Shown here: piece after piece, positions 33,049-33,187 of the stretch
Layout: each line of letters starts with the position of its first letter
How positions within the stretch are numbered: position 1 is the stretch's first letter
Source of the DNA: an uncultured Rhodospirillales bacterium
Lineage (GTDB): Bacteria; Pseudomonadota; Alphaproteobacteria; Azospirillales; Azospirillaceae
Reading direction: 5' to 3'
Assembly: GCA_903920145.1 (NCBI GenBank)
Contig: CAIXKV010000154.1
Location: 1-33,187 of the forward strand
DNA: 33,187 nt
Made by a program: the position numbers and the translations under genes
Notes under the pieces: model-generated
What the model was told of the DNA's origin: nothing
Databases searched by the model: none
What the model saw: only the letters and a program-made list of their open reading frames with translations

Positions 33049-33187
33049 ACGATTCCCCCGATGTTCCCAGATGTGGTAGATACGTCCTTGTCTGGCACAA
33101 CTAACTGACGGGGGCCGAGATGGGTGCGTGGTTTTTCCGGCGGGAGCATAGCGCGGCGGAGCTTCGGAAACTGGCGCGATCGGAAAC
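33049..33187 (+). mobile_element. Left end of an IS630-like insertion sequence (partial)
   Basis: The receptor homology on the minus strand stops at a TA dinucleotide (33048-33049). Beyond it is unrelated sequence starting CGATTCCCCCGATGTTCCC, with a plus-strand ORF starting 71 bp in. IS630/Tc1-type elements insert at TA and have their transposase start about this far from the end. The other end and the terminal inverted repeat lie outside the window. Confidence 0.5.
33120..33187 (+). CDS. Partial transposase start, IS630-like (candidate)
   Basis: ATG 33120 opens a frame that runs off the right edge (22 codons): [20 protein letters not shown] then Ser-Glu. The '[10 protein letters not shown]' pattern is like the N-terminal helix of IS630-family transposases in alphaproteobacteria, which leads to a helix-turn-helix. 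GGGGG-rich bases lie just upstream. The call rests on very few residues plus the truncated neighbour gene. Confidence 0.45.
   Translation, partial: MGAWFFRREHSAAELRKLARSE

Overview
The window reads as a moderately GC-rich (roughly 58-60% by eye) chromosomal segment of a motile, respiratory alphaproteobacterium. Rhodospirillales, of the Magnetospirillum/Phaeospirillum type, is the best guess. The reasons are the stand-alone bacteriohemerythrins, several transmembrane chemoreceptors, a fold-III ornithine decarboxylase with a long leader, an Ior-type molybdenum oxidoreductase and GTP-dependent PEP carboxykinase. This placement is inference; there is no rRNA or marker gene here, and I see no tRNA or CRISPR.

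Layout. 1-3785 (minus strand) is a prophage remnant: a baseplate-hub/late-control-D-like protein, an SPP1 Gp6-like portal, a GP20-like scaffold and a partial secreted protein running off the left edge. 4195-5205 is a CorA/ZntB-type metal transporter and 5391-7577 a large alpha-helical protein of unknown function. 8106-12067 (plus strand) holds a two-gene [2Fe-2S]/molybdopterin oxidoreductase followed by the translationally coupled queE-queD pair for preQ0 synthesis. 12370-17243 is a signalling block: an EAL-CBS-GGDEF c-di-GMP enzyme, a chemoreceptor and a bacteriohemerythrin. 17620-19110 holds ornithine decarboxylase and its long leader, which contains a 38-codon upstream ORF.

19154-24242 (minus strand) is the most interesting region. 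It contains a Family 2A encapsulin shell gene, a cysteine desulfurase with a ~225-residue disordered N-terminal extension (the expected cargo), serine O-acetyltransferase and alanine dehydrogenase. Read as a pathway: CysE activates serine for cysteine synthesis, the encapsulated desulfurase splits cysteine into sulfane sulfur and alanine, the shell stores the sulfur, and alanine dehydrogenase could recycle the alanine to pyruvate. The first three are an established association; adding Ald is my hypothesis.

24540-33187 holds a second bacteriohemerythrin, pckG, a YcbB-like L,D-transpeptidase, a chemoreceptor with a CheR-tether-like tail, and a chemoreceptor-PilZ fusion. The fusion's 5' end appears to be cut off by an IS630-like insertion sequence that begins near 33049 and continues beyond the window.

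The intergenic regions share a mosaic family of hairpin-rich repeats (about 4106, 7797, 12070, 14417, 17255 and 24953), mostly at convergent gene ends. A perfect 14-bp minisatellite (five copies) lies between cysE and ald.
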